A DNA stretch of 5,349 nt, taken from the NCBI GenBank assembly GCA_937873255.1, contig CALMVM010000333.1, positions 1,214-6,562 of the forward strand, read 5' to 3'. Both the position numbers and the translations under genes were made by a program. This document shows, piece by piece, positions 1 to 5,349 of the stretch (its first letter is position 1; each line of letters starts with the position of its first letter). Source of the stretch: an uncultured Verrucomicrobiota bacterium (GTDB lineage Bacteria > Verrucomicrobiota > Verrucomicrobiia > Chthoniobacterales > SZAS-18). The notes under the pieces were generated by a model, which was given only the letters and a program-made list of their open reading frames with translations, searched no databases and had not been told where the DNA came from.

Positions 1-1
1 G

Positions 2-970
2 CCGACCCCGAACCTGCGTGGCAAAACCAAGATCGGCGACTTTGAGAGTTTCCCGACGCTCGACCAACTCCCCATGTGGAACTTCGATGGAAGCTCCACC
101 CAGCAGGCCGAGGGGCGCAGCAGCGATTGCCTGCTCAAGCCCGTCGCGGTGTTCCCGGACACCACGCGCAAGAACGGCGCGCTGGTGATGTGCGAGGTGC
201 TCATGCCCGACGGCAGCCCGCACCCGAGCAATTCGCGCGCGACGATCCTGGACGATCCCGGCGCGTGGTTCGGCTTCGAGCAGGAATATTTCCTCTATCA
301 GGGTGGCAAGCCGCTCGGCTTCCCGAAGGAAGGTTATCCCGGGCCGCAGGGACCGTATTACACGGGCGTGGGTTACTCGAACATGGGCGATCTGGCGCGC
401 GAGATCGTGGAAGAGCACCTCGACCTTTGTCTGGACGCGGGCATCAACCACGAGGGCATCAACGCCGAAGTGGCGAAGGGCCAGTGGGAATTCCAGATCT
501 TCGGCAAGGGCTCGAAGGCCGCCGCCGACCAGGTGTGGATCGCCCGTTACCTGCTCCAACGCTTGGGCGAGAAATACCAGGTGGACGTGGAGTGGCATTG
601 CAAGCCGATCAAGGGCGACTGGAACGGCTCGGGGATGCACTGTAATTTCTCCACCGAGTACATGCGCGAAACGGGCGGCAAGGAATATTTCGAGAAGCTC
701 ATGGGAGCGTTCGACAAGTACAAGAACGAGCACATCGCCGTCTACGGCCCCGACAACCACATGCGCCTGACCGGCCTGCACGAGACCCAGAGCATCGACA
801 AGTTCAACTACGGCGTGGCGAACCGCGGCGCGTCCATCCGCGTGCCGCATTCCTTCGTCAACAGCGACTACAAGGGCTACCTGGAAGACCGCCGGCCCAA
901 CAGCTCGGGCGACCCCTACAAGATCGCCTCGCGCATCTTGCAGACCGTCGCCACCGTGCCGACGGCCTGA
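2..970 (+). CDS. glnII: Glutamine synthetase, class II (GSII/GlnII type), 5' partial
   Basis: Makes glutamine from glutamate, ammonia and ATP in the cytoplasm; this is the main ammonia-assimilation step. The frame is already open at base 2 (PTPNLRGKT), so the real start lies left of the window, probably about 15 residues upstream judging from GSII proteins; the ATG at 74 is internal. The visible 322 residues carry the eukaryote-like GSII signatures. Numbered from base 2, these are WNFDGSST (26-33), the metal-binding WFGFEQEY (89-96), GINHEGINAEV (147-157), GQWEFQ (160-165), NGSGMH (208-213), the substrate-binding NRGASIRVP (274-282) and YLEDRRP (293-299). The length and lack of the long bacterial GSI C-terminal region with its adenylylated tyrosine argue against GSI and against control by adenylylation. 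A strong terminator follows. A PII gene lies downstream on the other strand. The family is certain; the symbol glnII is chosen by class. Confidence 0.96.
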   Translation, partial: PTPNLRGKTKIGDFESFPTLDQLPMWNFDGSSTQQAEGRSSDCLLKPVAVFPDTTRKNGALVMCEVLMPDGSPHPSNSRATILDDPGAWFGFEQEYFLYQGGKPLGFPKEGYPGPQGPYYTGVGYSNMGDLAREIVEEHLDLCLDAGINHEGINAEVAKGQWEFQIFGKGSKAAADQVWIARYLLQRLGEKYQVDVEWHCKPIKGDWNGSGMHCNFSTEYMRETGGKEYFEKLMGAFDKYKNEHIAVYGPDNHMRLTGLHETQSIDKFNYGVANRGASIRVPHSFVNSDYKGYLEDRRPNSSGDPYKIASRILQTVATVPTA

Positions 971-1003
971 CGGATCGCCCGCCACGGTATTCTGATCGAT
1001 CTG

Positions 1004-1037
1004 ACCGCCCTGCCGCTCATCGTGGTAGGGCGGTTTT
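1004..1037 (+). terminator. Intrinsic terminator of the glutamine synthetase gene
   Basis: An 11-bp GC-rich stem pairs ACCGCCCTGCC (1004-1014) with GGTAGGGCGGT (1024-1034). It has one G:U pair, a 9-base loop (1015-1023), and the T-run TTTT at 1034-1037 followed by CCTTTC. It begins 34 bases after the glutamine synthetase stop codon. It should separate that gene from the toxin-antitoxin pair, which therefore needs its own promoter. Confidence 0.88.
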
Positions 1038-1128
1038 CCTTTCATGGGAGTTAGCGAGTCTCGTAAACGTCGGTGGAATTTGTGCGGACATGCTTGCTGA
1101 AAGCCGGACCGCAGCGTAATGACTGCCC

Positions 1129-1347
1129 ATGCCAACGGTTGCTCTCAAAGCCCATTACGACGGCGAGCGGATCGTGCTCGACGAGCCTTTTGACTTGCCG
1201 CGTCACTCGCCGCTCATGGTCACGGTGCTTCCCGGGCCAGAAACCGAACGCGCGGATTGGGAGGCGCTCGCGGTTGAAAGCCTTGCGCGCGCCTACGGCC
1301 CGGACGAGCCCGAGTATACCCTTACCGACATCAAACGTCCGTTGTAA
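1129..1347 (+). CDS. Antitoxin of a type II toxin-antitoxin pair, DUF104/AF2212-like N-terminus
   Basis: A 72-residue acidic protein, probably the labile antitoxin that neutralises the MazF/PemK-type toxin encoded directly after it. Residues 1-35 have the form seen in small antitoxins of this kind: a lysine-alanine-hydrophobic strand, then YDGERIVLDEPFDLP (10-24), then a hydrophobic strand. The C-terminal part, WEALAVESLARAY followed by DEPEYTLTDIKRP, looks like the toxin-binding helix and tail found upstream of mazF-like genes. The start is fixed within narrow limits by an in-frame TGA at 1120-1122; only CTG 1123 and ATG 1129 remain, and ATG is preferred. There is no clear Shine-Dalgarno sequence and no convincing sigma-70 promoter upstream. 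Its stop codon touches the toxin start. The antitoxin role rests mainly on the partner gene; the exact family is less sure. Confidence 0.8.
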   Translation: MPTVALKAHYDGERIVLDEPFDLPRHSPLMVTVLPGPETERADWEALAVESLARAYGPDEPEYTLTDIKRPL

Positions 1348-1677
1348 GTGGAAGGCGATATCGTTCTCGCTGCACTCCCGCAGGCCAACGGGCAAGTCAA
1401 GCCGCGCCCGGCGGTTTTGCTCCGGCGGATGCCACCGTTCGATGACTGGCTTATCTGCGGCGTCAGCACGCAACTCCATCAGCAGGCACCCAACTTCGAT
1501 GAACTGATTGGCCCTGCGGACCCGGACTTTGCCCGGAGCGGTCTCAAGGCTCCCTCGGTCATTCGCCTTGGCTTCCTTGTCACGCTTCCGCCGCAGCGGC
1601 TACTTGGCGTCATCGGTTCAATTTCCGGTGCCCGGCACCAACGCCTCCTGCAACGACTCGCCGCCCATCTGCGGTAG
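1348..1677 (+). CDS. MazF/PemK-family toxin (probable mRNA endoribonuclease)
   Basis: A 109-residue protein with the MazF/PemK fold signature. It has an N-terminal GDIVLAALP (3-11), then KPRPAVLLRR (18-27) holding the conserved arginine R20, then the strand LICGVSTQLH (35-44), where the Ser/Thr pair S40-T41 corresponds to the catalytic threonine region of MazF. The C-terminal part has the usual hydrophobic strands (APSVIRLGFLVTL) and a final helix. Family members are sequence-specific RNases that cut mRNA and arrest growth until bound by the antitoxin. The start is GTG at 1348, immediately after the antitoxin TAA. No ribosome binding site precedes it, so translation is probably coupled to the antitoxin, keeping toxin output lower. 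Sampled GC is near 58-60%, lower than the flanking genes, which suggests later acquisition. Activity and cleavage site cannot be read from sequence. Confidence 0.88.
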   Translation: MEGDIVLAALPQANGQVKPRPAVLLRRMPPFDDWLICGVSTQLHQQAPNFDELIGPADPDFARSGLKAPSVIRLGFLVTLPPQRLLGVIGSISGARHQRLLQRLAAHLR

Positions 1678-1690
1678 AGCAGAGCGGCCC

Positions 1691-1719
1691 GGCCTGACGG
1701 CAACGTGCGGCCTAGATTT

Positions 1720-1720
<1 letters not shown>
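1691..1720 (+). terminator. Possible weak terminator after the toxin gene
   Basis: GGCC (1691-1694) pairs with GGCC (1709-1712), and ACG (1697-1699) with CGT (1704-1706), closing a GCAA tetraloop (1700-1703). A two-base mismatch interrupts the stem. The short T-run at 1717-1720 lies four bases beyond it. It sits in the 42-bp gap between two convergent genes, where a terminator is expected, but the stem is short and imperfect. Confidence 0.3.
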
Positions 1721-2124
<404 letters not shown>

Positions 2125-2129
2125 CTAAC

Positions 2130-2173
2130 GGCGAGGGGCGGGTGCAAACCCCCGAAAACACCCGCCCCTCGCC
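2130..2173. repeat. Perfect 15-bp inverted repeat in the PII leader
   Basis: GGCGAGGGGCGGGTG (2130-2144) is exactly inverted as CACCCGCCCCTCGCC (2159-2173) around a 14-base loop (2145-2158). It is the strongest stem in the window. It lies between divergent genes with no T-run after it on either strand, so it does not look like an intrinsic terminator. If glnB is transcribed from the sigma-54 promoter, with a predicted start near 2187, the stem forms about 14 bases into the leader. It could stabilise the mRNA, act in attenuation, or be a protein site in DNA. Alternatively it is a copy of a dispersed palindromic repeat. Confidence 0.9.
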
Positions 2174-2198
2174 TCGAAGCACTGTCTGTCTGCATTTA

Positions 2199-2213
2199 GC
2201 AAAGCCTGTGCCA
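2199..2213 (-). promoter_or_regulatory. Sigma-54 (RpoN) -24/-12 promoter of the PII gene
   Basis: On the minus strand the sequence is TGGCACAGGCTTTGC followed by T. The sigma-54 consensus is TGGCAC-N5-TTGC(A/T), with GG and GC separated by exactly 10 bases; every one of those features is met. The -24 GG is at 2212-2211 and the -12 GC at 2200-2199. The predicted start of transcription is near 2187, giving a leader of about 129 nt before the PII ATG. Sigma-54 control of PII genes under nitrogen limitation, through an NtrC-type activator, is well established in other bacteria. That activator is not encoded in this window. Confidence 0.82.
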
Positions 2214-2357
2214 AAGGCATCCGCCGGGGCATTTGCGGGCGAATAAACACGTTCAACGACCTGCCTTTGCGTCCGTATGGTCAACTTTGCGCAGGGCGGC
2301 AGGTTAAAACGTTTCCTTTGTGGCTAGATTTGTTACCAGGCGGGCGGGGGCTCGCGG
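2214..2357. other. Divergent control region upstream of the PII and mla promoters
   Basis: This holds no gene I can support. It contains three direct copies of TTTGCG (2232-2237, 2266-2271, 2286-2291), the last two 20 bases apart start to start. ACCTGCC (2259-2265) is inverted as GGCAGGT (2298-2304). Further out, ACGTT (2249-2253) is matched by AACGT (2308-2312). These flank 32 bases containing two of the TTTGCG copies. An enhancer site for the sigma-54 promoter would be expected here, but no good NtrC dyad (TGCACC-N5-GGTGCA) is present. For mla, only a poor sigma-70 match is visible: TAGATT at 2325-2330 with TTAAAA at 2304-2309 and a short 15-base spacer. Confidence 0.4.
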
Positions 2358-3137
2358 ATGATGCGCACGCTCCATTCGGGCCTCGCGCAGATCAGCAGTA
2401 TCTTCTGGCTGTTCTTAGGGATGGTCCGCGAGATGGGCGACCAGCTCGCGCGCGGACGGCTGCCGTTTCGCCGGGAGGTTTTCTTCGAGCAAACGGCGCG
2501 CACGGGTGTCGGCTCGATCCCGCTGGTGGCAATGGTGTCGTTTTTCCTCGGGCTGACGATGGCATTGCTCACCGGCTACCAGCTCCGTCCCTACGGCACC
2601 GAACGCCTCGTGCCCGAACTCGTCGCCGTCGCCTTCTGCCGCGAACTGGGGCCGCTCATGACCGGCATCATGCTGGCGGCGCGCATCGGCGCGGCGTTCA
2701 CGGCGGAGCTGGGCACGATGACCGTCAGCGAGGAGGTGGAAGCCATCGACGCCATGGGCATCGGGCCGCTGCGCTTTCTGGTCGGACCGCGCCTGACCGC
2801 CATCGTGCTGCTCGATCCCTGCCTGGTGGTCGTGTCCAACCTCGCGGCGCTGTTCGGCGCGTACATCATCTCGACGACTTCCCTGGACATCGGCGGGTCG
2901 TACTTCGTCGATCTCGTCCGCGAGGGACTGCTCGTGAAGGACATCGTCTCGGGGATCATCAAGAGCATGTTCTTCGGACTCATCATCGGGTTGGTCGCGT
3001 GCTACCGGGGGTTGACGGTGAAGGGCGGCGCAGCCGGCGTCGGCACGGCGACGACCTCCAGCGTGGTCACGAGCATCACGAGCGTGATCGCCGCCGACAC
3101 GGTGTTCAACATCCTGCTCGTGCGCCTCTACGACTGA
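2358..3137 (+). CDS. mlaE: Mla-type ABC transporter permease (MlaE family)
   Basis: The membrane subunit of an ABC complex that moves phospholipids between inner and outer membranes, helping keep the outer membrane asymmetric. It has 259 residues, the normal MlaE length, with no fused N-terminal STAS domain. An amphipathic N-terminal stretch (about 9-30) is followed by membrane segments near 53-73, 88-115, 140-170 and 195-217, with a last one near the C-terminus. The hallmark block RELGPLMTGIMLAARIGAA (95-113) continues into AELGTMTVSEEVEAIDAMGI (116-135), the family's coupling region to the ATPase. ATG at 2358 and 2361 are adjacent in-frame choices; the first is used, with GGGGG at 2346-2350 as a possible ribosome binding site. 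It is the first gene of the mlaEFD set, 21 bp before mlaF. Confidence 0.93.
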   Translation: MMRTLHSGLAQISSIFWLFLGMVREMGDQLARGRLPFRREVFFEQTARTGVGSIPLVAMVSFFLGLTMALLTGYQLRPYGTERLVPELVAVAFCRELGPLMTGIMLAARIGAAFTAELGTMTVSEEVEAIDAMGIGPLRFLVGPRLTAIVLLDPCLVVVSNLAALFGAYIISTTSLDIGGSYFVDLVREGLLVKDIVSGIIKSMFFGLIIGLVACYRGLTVKGGAAGVGTATTSSVVTSITSVIAADTVFNILLVRLYD

Positions 3138-3158
3138 CGGTGTAAGCTGCCCGCTTCG

Positions 3159-4028
3159 ATGAACCCGCCCGACAACGGCAAAAACGGTCCGCTGCTGACC
3201 CTGGAAGACGTGACGCTGAGCTTCGGTGAAAAGACCGTGCTCGACGGCATCGACCTCGCCGTGCAGCCCCAGGAACGCCTCGTCATTATGGGGCAGAGCG
3301 GCGGGGGCAAGAGTACGCTTTTGCGCCTCGTGCTCGGCATCCTCCAACCCTCGCGCGGGACGGTGCGTTTCCGGGGACAGGAGGTCAACAAACTCGGCCG
3401 CCGCGCGCTCAACGCGATGCGCGCGCGCGTCGGCATGGTCTACCAGTATTCCGCGTTGATCTCCTCGCTCAACGTCCGCGACAACCTCGCCCTGCCCATG
3501 GAGGAACTCACCGACAAGAGCGAGGCCGACATCGAAAAGACCGTGGACGAGAAACTCGAACTCGTGCGCATGCGCCACGTCAAGGACGCGATGCCCGCCG
3601 AACTGAGCGGCGGCATGAAAAAACGCATCGGCCTGGCCCGCGCGCTCGTGCTCGAACCGGAGCTGATCCTCTTCGACGAACCCTCCGCCGGGTTGGACCC
3701 GGTGACGAGCAGCGTCATCGACGAACTCATCATCGACCTGGGCGCGCAAACGAAGACGACGAGCATCATCGTCACGCACGAGATGGACAGCGCGTGCCGC
3801 GTGGCGACGCGCATGGTCATGCTCTACAACGGCAAGTTCATCGCCGACGCGCCGCCGGAGGAGTTCCGCCGCTCGACCGATCCGGTCGTGTCGCAGTTCG
3901 TCGCCGGCCGGGTCGATGGACCGATCTCCGACGAACCCCGCGAGCAAAAGCCCGGCTCCGATCCGCTCAAGGCCTCGCAGGGCATCCCGGTCTCCTCGAT
4001 CATTTCCGAACTGAACGCCGACTCATGA
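3159..4028 (+). CDS. mlaF: Mla-type ABC transporter ATP-binding protein (MlaF family)
   Basis: The cytoplasmic ATPase that powers the MlaE permease. All ABC motifs are intact: Walker A GQSGGGKS (45-52), Q-loop Q96 in VYQYSALISSLNV, signature LSGGM (149-153), Walker B LILFDEP (169-175) with catalytic E174, D-loop SAGLDP (176-181) and switch histidine H207. The YQYSALISSLNV stretch and the LSGGMKKR form are typical of MlaF rather than other ABC families. The C-terminus keeps the MlaF motif QFVAGRVDGP and then runs about 35 further polar residues, making 289 residues against about 269 in E. coli. The start ATG at 3159 has no obvious Shine-Dalgarno sequence. The stop overlaps the mlaD start as ATGA (4025-4028), a sign of translational coupling. 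Confidence 0.95.
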   Translation: MNPPDNGKNGPLLTLEDVTLSFGEKTVLDGIDLAVQPQERLVIMGQSGGGKSTLLRLVLGILQPSRGTVRFRGQEVNKLGRRALNAMRARVGMVYQYSALISSLNVRDNLALPMEELTDKSEADIEKTVDEKLELVRMRHVKDAMPAELSGGMKKRIGLARALVLEPELILFDEPSAGLDPVTSSVIDELIIDLGAQTKTTSIIVTHEMDSACRVATRMVMLYNGKFIADAPPEEFRRSTDPVVSQFVAGRVDGPISDEPREQKPGSDPLKASQGIPVSSIISELNADS

Positions 4029-5086
4029 AATTTGAACGCAACGAAATCACCACCGGCCTGCTGGTGCTCTCGACGGTGGGCATCCTGCTCGCCGTGATCC
4101 TCTTCCTTTCCGTGCCGGGGCTGTTCCACTCGCTCAACAAGTTCGAGGTGTTTTTCGACAACGCCGCCGGCGTCAAACCCGGCGCGCCCGTGCTCGTGGC
4201 CGGACACAAGATCGGGCAGGTGGCGGCCATCGACGCGCCCGTGGCGAAAGCCAAGCGCCCGGCGAAATACCCCGAGGATGAGGTGCTCATCACCGTGACC
4301 ATCGACCGCGATGCGCACGTCTACCGCAATGCCACCGCGCGCATGCAGCAGAACGGACTCCTCGGCGAACAGGTCATCGATTTCGTCGGCGGCACGGAGG
4401 ACTCGGGCATCGCGCAATCGGGCGACCAGTTCGTCGGCGAACGCGTGCCGGACCTCAATTCGTCGCTGCCGCGTGTGCTCTCCGTCATCGAGCCGGTGGC
4501 CAGCAGCGCGACGCTGACCCTCGGACGACTCAGCCAGACCATCGACAACCTCAACCAGGTCTTCGGCCAGGAGGGCGAACTGCGCGGCGCGCTCGGGAAA
4601 TTGCGCCTGACCGCCGACAACCTGACGGCCATCACCGCGCCGAACGGTTCGTTGAATCGCTCGCTGCAAAACGTGCAGGATCTCACCGGCCGGCTGCGGT
4701 CGGAGGACGGCCCGCTTTTTTCCATCCTCAACAATTTAAAGAAGACCACCGAGGACATCAACAAGGACAACCGCGTGCAGAAAATGCTGGCGAACTTCGA
4801 GCAGGCCAGCGAACGGGCGTCGGCAGCGGCGAACAACGCCAACAAACTCATCACGGGGTTGGGTCCGCCATTGCAGTCGGTCCTGGGCAACGTCAACCAG
4901 ATGACCGACACGCTTAAACGCCAGCCGTGGCGGATCGTGTGGCCGACGACCAAGAAATACGACGCGACCGCGCCGGCGTTGAAAACGGCGTCGATCAACG
5001 GCGTGGCGTCCTCGTCGCCGACGACCTCGCGCGAGCGGCGCACGCTGGATTACGGCGAGTTGCGGGCCGAGAAGAAGGCGCGTTGA
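4025..5086 (+). CDS. mlaD: MCE-domain lipid-binding protein (MlaD family)
   Basis: The inner-membrane-anchored substrate-binding subunit; MlaD proteins form a hexameric ring on MlaE through which lipid passes in the periplasm. It has 353 residues. An N-terminal membrane anchor (about 10-33) is followed by a single MCE domain (about 39-123), with FFDNAAGVKPGAPVLVAGHKIG (in 43-64) and the conserved GLLGEQVIDF (111-120). A proline- and lysine-rich insert lies at about 72-86. Residues 145-300 are helical and rich in Asn, Leu and Gln, as in MCE proteins whose C-terminal helices form a barrel. Then comes PWRIVWPTTKKY (301-312) and a polar tail. It is longer than E. coli MlaD (about 183 residues). 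The ATG at 4025 overlaps the mlaF stop; the frame stays open further upstream but only as a shadow of mlaF. Confidence 0.93.
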   Translation: MKFERNEITTGLLVLSTVGILLAVILFLSVPGLFHSLNKFEVFFDNAAGVKPGAPVLVAGHKIGQVAAIDAPVAKAKRPAKYPEDEVLITVTIDRDAHVYRNATARMQQNGLLGEQVIDFVGGTEDSGIAQSGDQFVGERVPDLNSSLPRVLSVIEPVASSATLTLGRLSQTIDNLNQVFGQEGELRGALGKLRLTADNLTAITAPNGSLNRSLQNVQDLTGRLRSEDGPLFSILNNLKKTTEDINKDNRVQKMLANFEQASERASAAANNANKLITGLGPPLQSVLGNVNQMTDTLKRQPWRIVWPTTKKYDATAPALKTASINGVASSSPTTSRERRTLDYGELRAEKKAR

Positions 5087-5089
5087 GAC

Positions 5090-5349
5090 ATGTACGTTCC
5101 CGCACATTTCAAGCAGGATGACCCCGCCGAACTACGGCGGTTGATGCGCGCGCACAACTTCGCCACGCTGGTCACGACCGGGTCGGACGGCGCGCCGTTC
5201 GCCAGTCATCTGCCGATGCTGGTGGAGGACGAGGGAAGCGAACTGTTCCTGCGCACGCACATGGCGCGGGCCAATCCTCAGTGGCAGCATTTTGCGAACG
5301 GCCGGGAGGCGCTCGCTATCTTCCACGGGCCGCACGCGCTCGTGCATTC
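5090..5349 (+). CDS. PaiB-like FMN-binding protein, 3' partial
   Basis: The first 86 residues of a protein of the PaiB family, which has an FMN-binding split-barrel fold. The opening MYVPAHFK, then HNFATLVTTGSDGAPFASHLPML (22-44), HMARANPQWQHF (59-70) and IFHGPHALVH (77-86), follow PaiB closely along the whole visible length. Bacillus subtilis PaiB is described as a negative regulator of sporulation and protease genes, but most relatives are uncharacterised and may simply bind flavin; a regulatory role here is not shown. The ATG lies three bases after the mlaD stop, with GAAGG at 5073-5077 as a possible ribosome binding site, so it probably shares the mla transcript. The window ends inside the gene. 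Full-length family members have about 200 residues. Confidence 0.88.
   Translation, partial: MYVPAHFKQDDPAELRRLMRAHNFATLVTTGSDGAPFASHLPMLVEDEGSELFLRTHMARANPQWQHFANGREALAIFHGPHALVH

Noticed and set aside
1094..1122. Possible sigma-70 promoter for the antitoxin (TTGCTG, 17 bases, TAATGA)
   Set aside because: Only about 3/6 and 2/6 matches to consensus, and it would put the transcript start at the ATG itself. Too weak to annotate.
1051..1479. A 142-codon minus-strand frame and a 144-codon plus-strand frame over the toxin-antitoxin pair
   Set aside because: Neither resembles a known family. The two adjoining frames at 1129-1347 and 1348-1677 have clear antitoxin and MazF/PemK signatures.
2140..2150. 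TGCACC on the minus strand as an NtrC half-site
   Set aside because: No matching GGTGCA half at the correct spacing, and it lies downstream of the sigma-54 promoter as part of the 15-bp stem.
2130..2173. The 15-bp inverted repeat as an intrinsic terminator
   Set aside because: No T-run follows the stem in either direction, and both flanking genes are transcribed away from this spacer.
2304..2330. Possible sigma-70 promoter for mlaE (TTAAAA and TAGATT)
   Set aside because: Each hexamer is 4/6 but the spacer is only 15 bases. It is mentioned in the control-region entry but not called separately.
2415..3947. A 510-codon open frame on the minus strand across mlaE and mlaF
   Set aside because: Its product is low-complexity (His/Asp/Arg/Ala-rich), has no recognisable motif, and lies opposite two clear ABC transporter genes. 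It is a codon-bias artefact of high GC.
3824..4669. A 281-codon minus-strand open frame across the mlaF end and mlaD
   Set aside because: Same composition artefact, opposite a well-supported MCE gene and with no family resemblance.

Overview
The window is high-GC bacterial chromosome, about 70% GC in sampled core-gene blocks. It holds the end of a nitrogen-assimilation locus, a small toxin-antitoxin pair, and the start of an operon for an Mla-type lipid transporter. An MCE/Mla transporter implies a Gram-negative-type (diderm) cell envelope. The eukaryote-like class II glutamine synthetase, together with the C-terminal style of the MCE protein, suggests the PVC group (for example Verrucomicrobiota). 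That placement is an inference; some proteobacteria and actinobacteria also carry this class of glutamine synthetase.

Positions 2-1037: a glutamine synthetase of the GSII/GlnII type, cut at its 5' end by the window edge and closed by a clear intrinsic terminator. Positions 1129-1677: an antitoxin and MazF/PemK-type toxin pair joined with no gap between stop and start codons. This pair is visibly lower in GC than its neighbours and looks inserted between the two nitrogen genes. Positions 1720-2058, minus strand: a full-length PII signalling protein (GlnB/GlnK). It keeps the uridylylation tyrosine Y51 and the ATP-site residues, but has lost several residues that bind 2-oxoglutarate at the base of the T-loop.

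Positions 2059-2357: a 299-bp intergenic region between the PII gene and the divergent mla genes, and the most information-rich non-coding part of the window. On the minus strand it holds a near-consensus sigma-54 (-24/-12) promoter aimed at the PII gene. The predicted leader of about 129 nt contains a perfect 15-bp inverted repeat and a smaller hairpin beside the ribosome binding site. Upstream of the promoter are short direct and inverted repeats that could bind an enhancer-type activator.

Positions 2358-5086: mlaE (permease), mlaF (ATPase) and mlaD (MCE substrate-binding protein) in the order E-F-D, tightly spaced and presumably one transcript. Together they form an inner-membrane ABC complex that moves phospholipid between the inner and outer membranes. 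Three bases after mlaD begins a PaiB-like FMN-binding protein, cut by the right edge.

Glutamine synthetase, PII and a sigma-54 promoter fit one regulated nitrogen-control locus. No wholly new system is evident. The best leads are the sigma-54 promoter with its structured leader and the altered PII ligand site.
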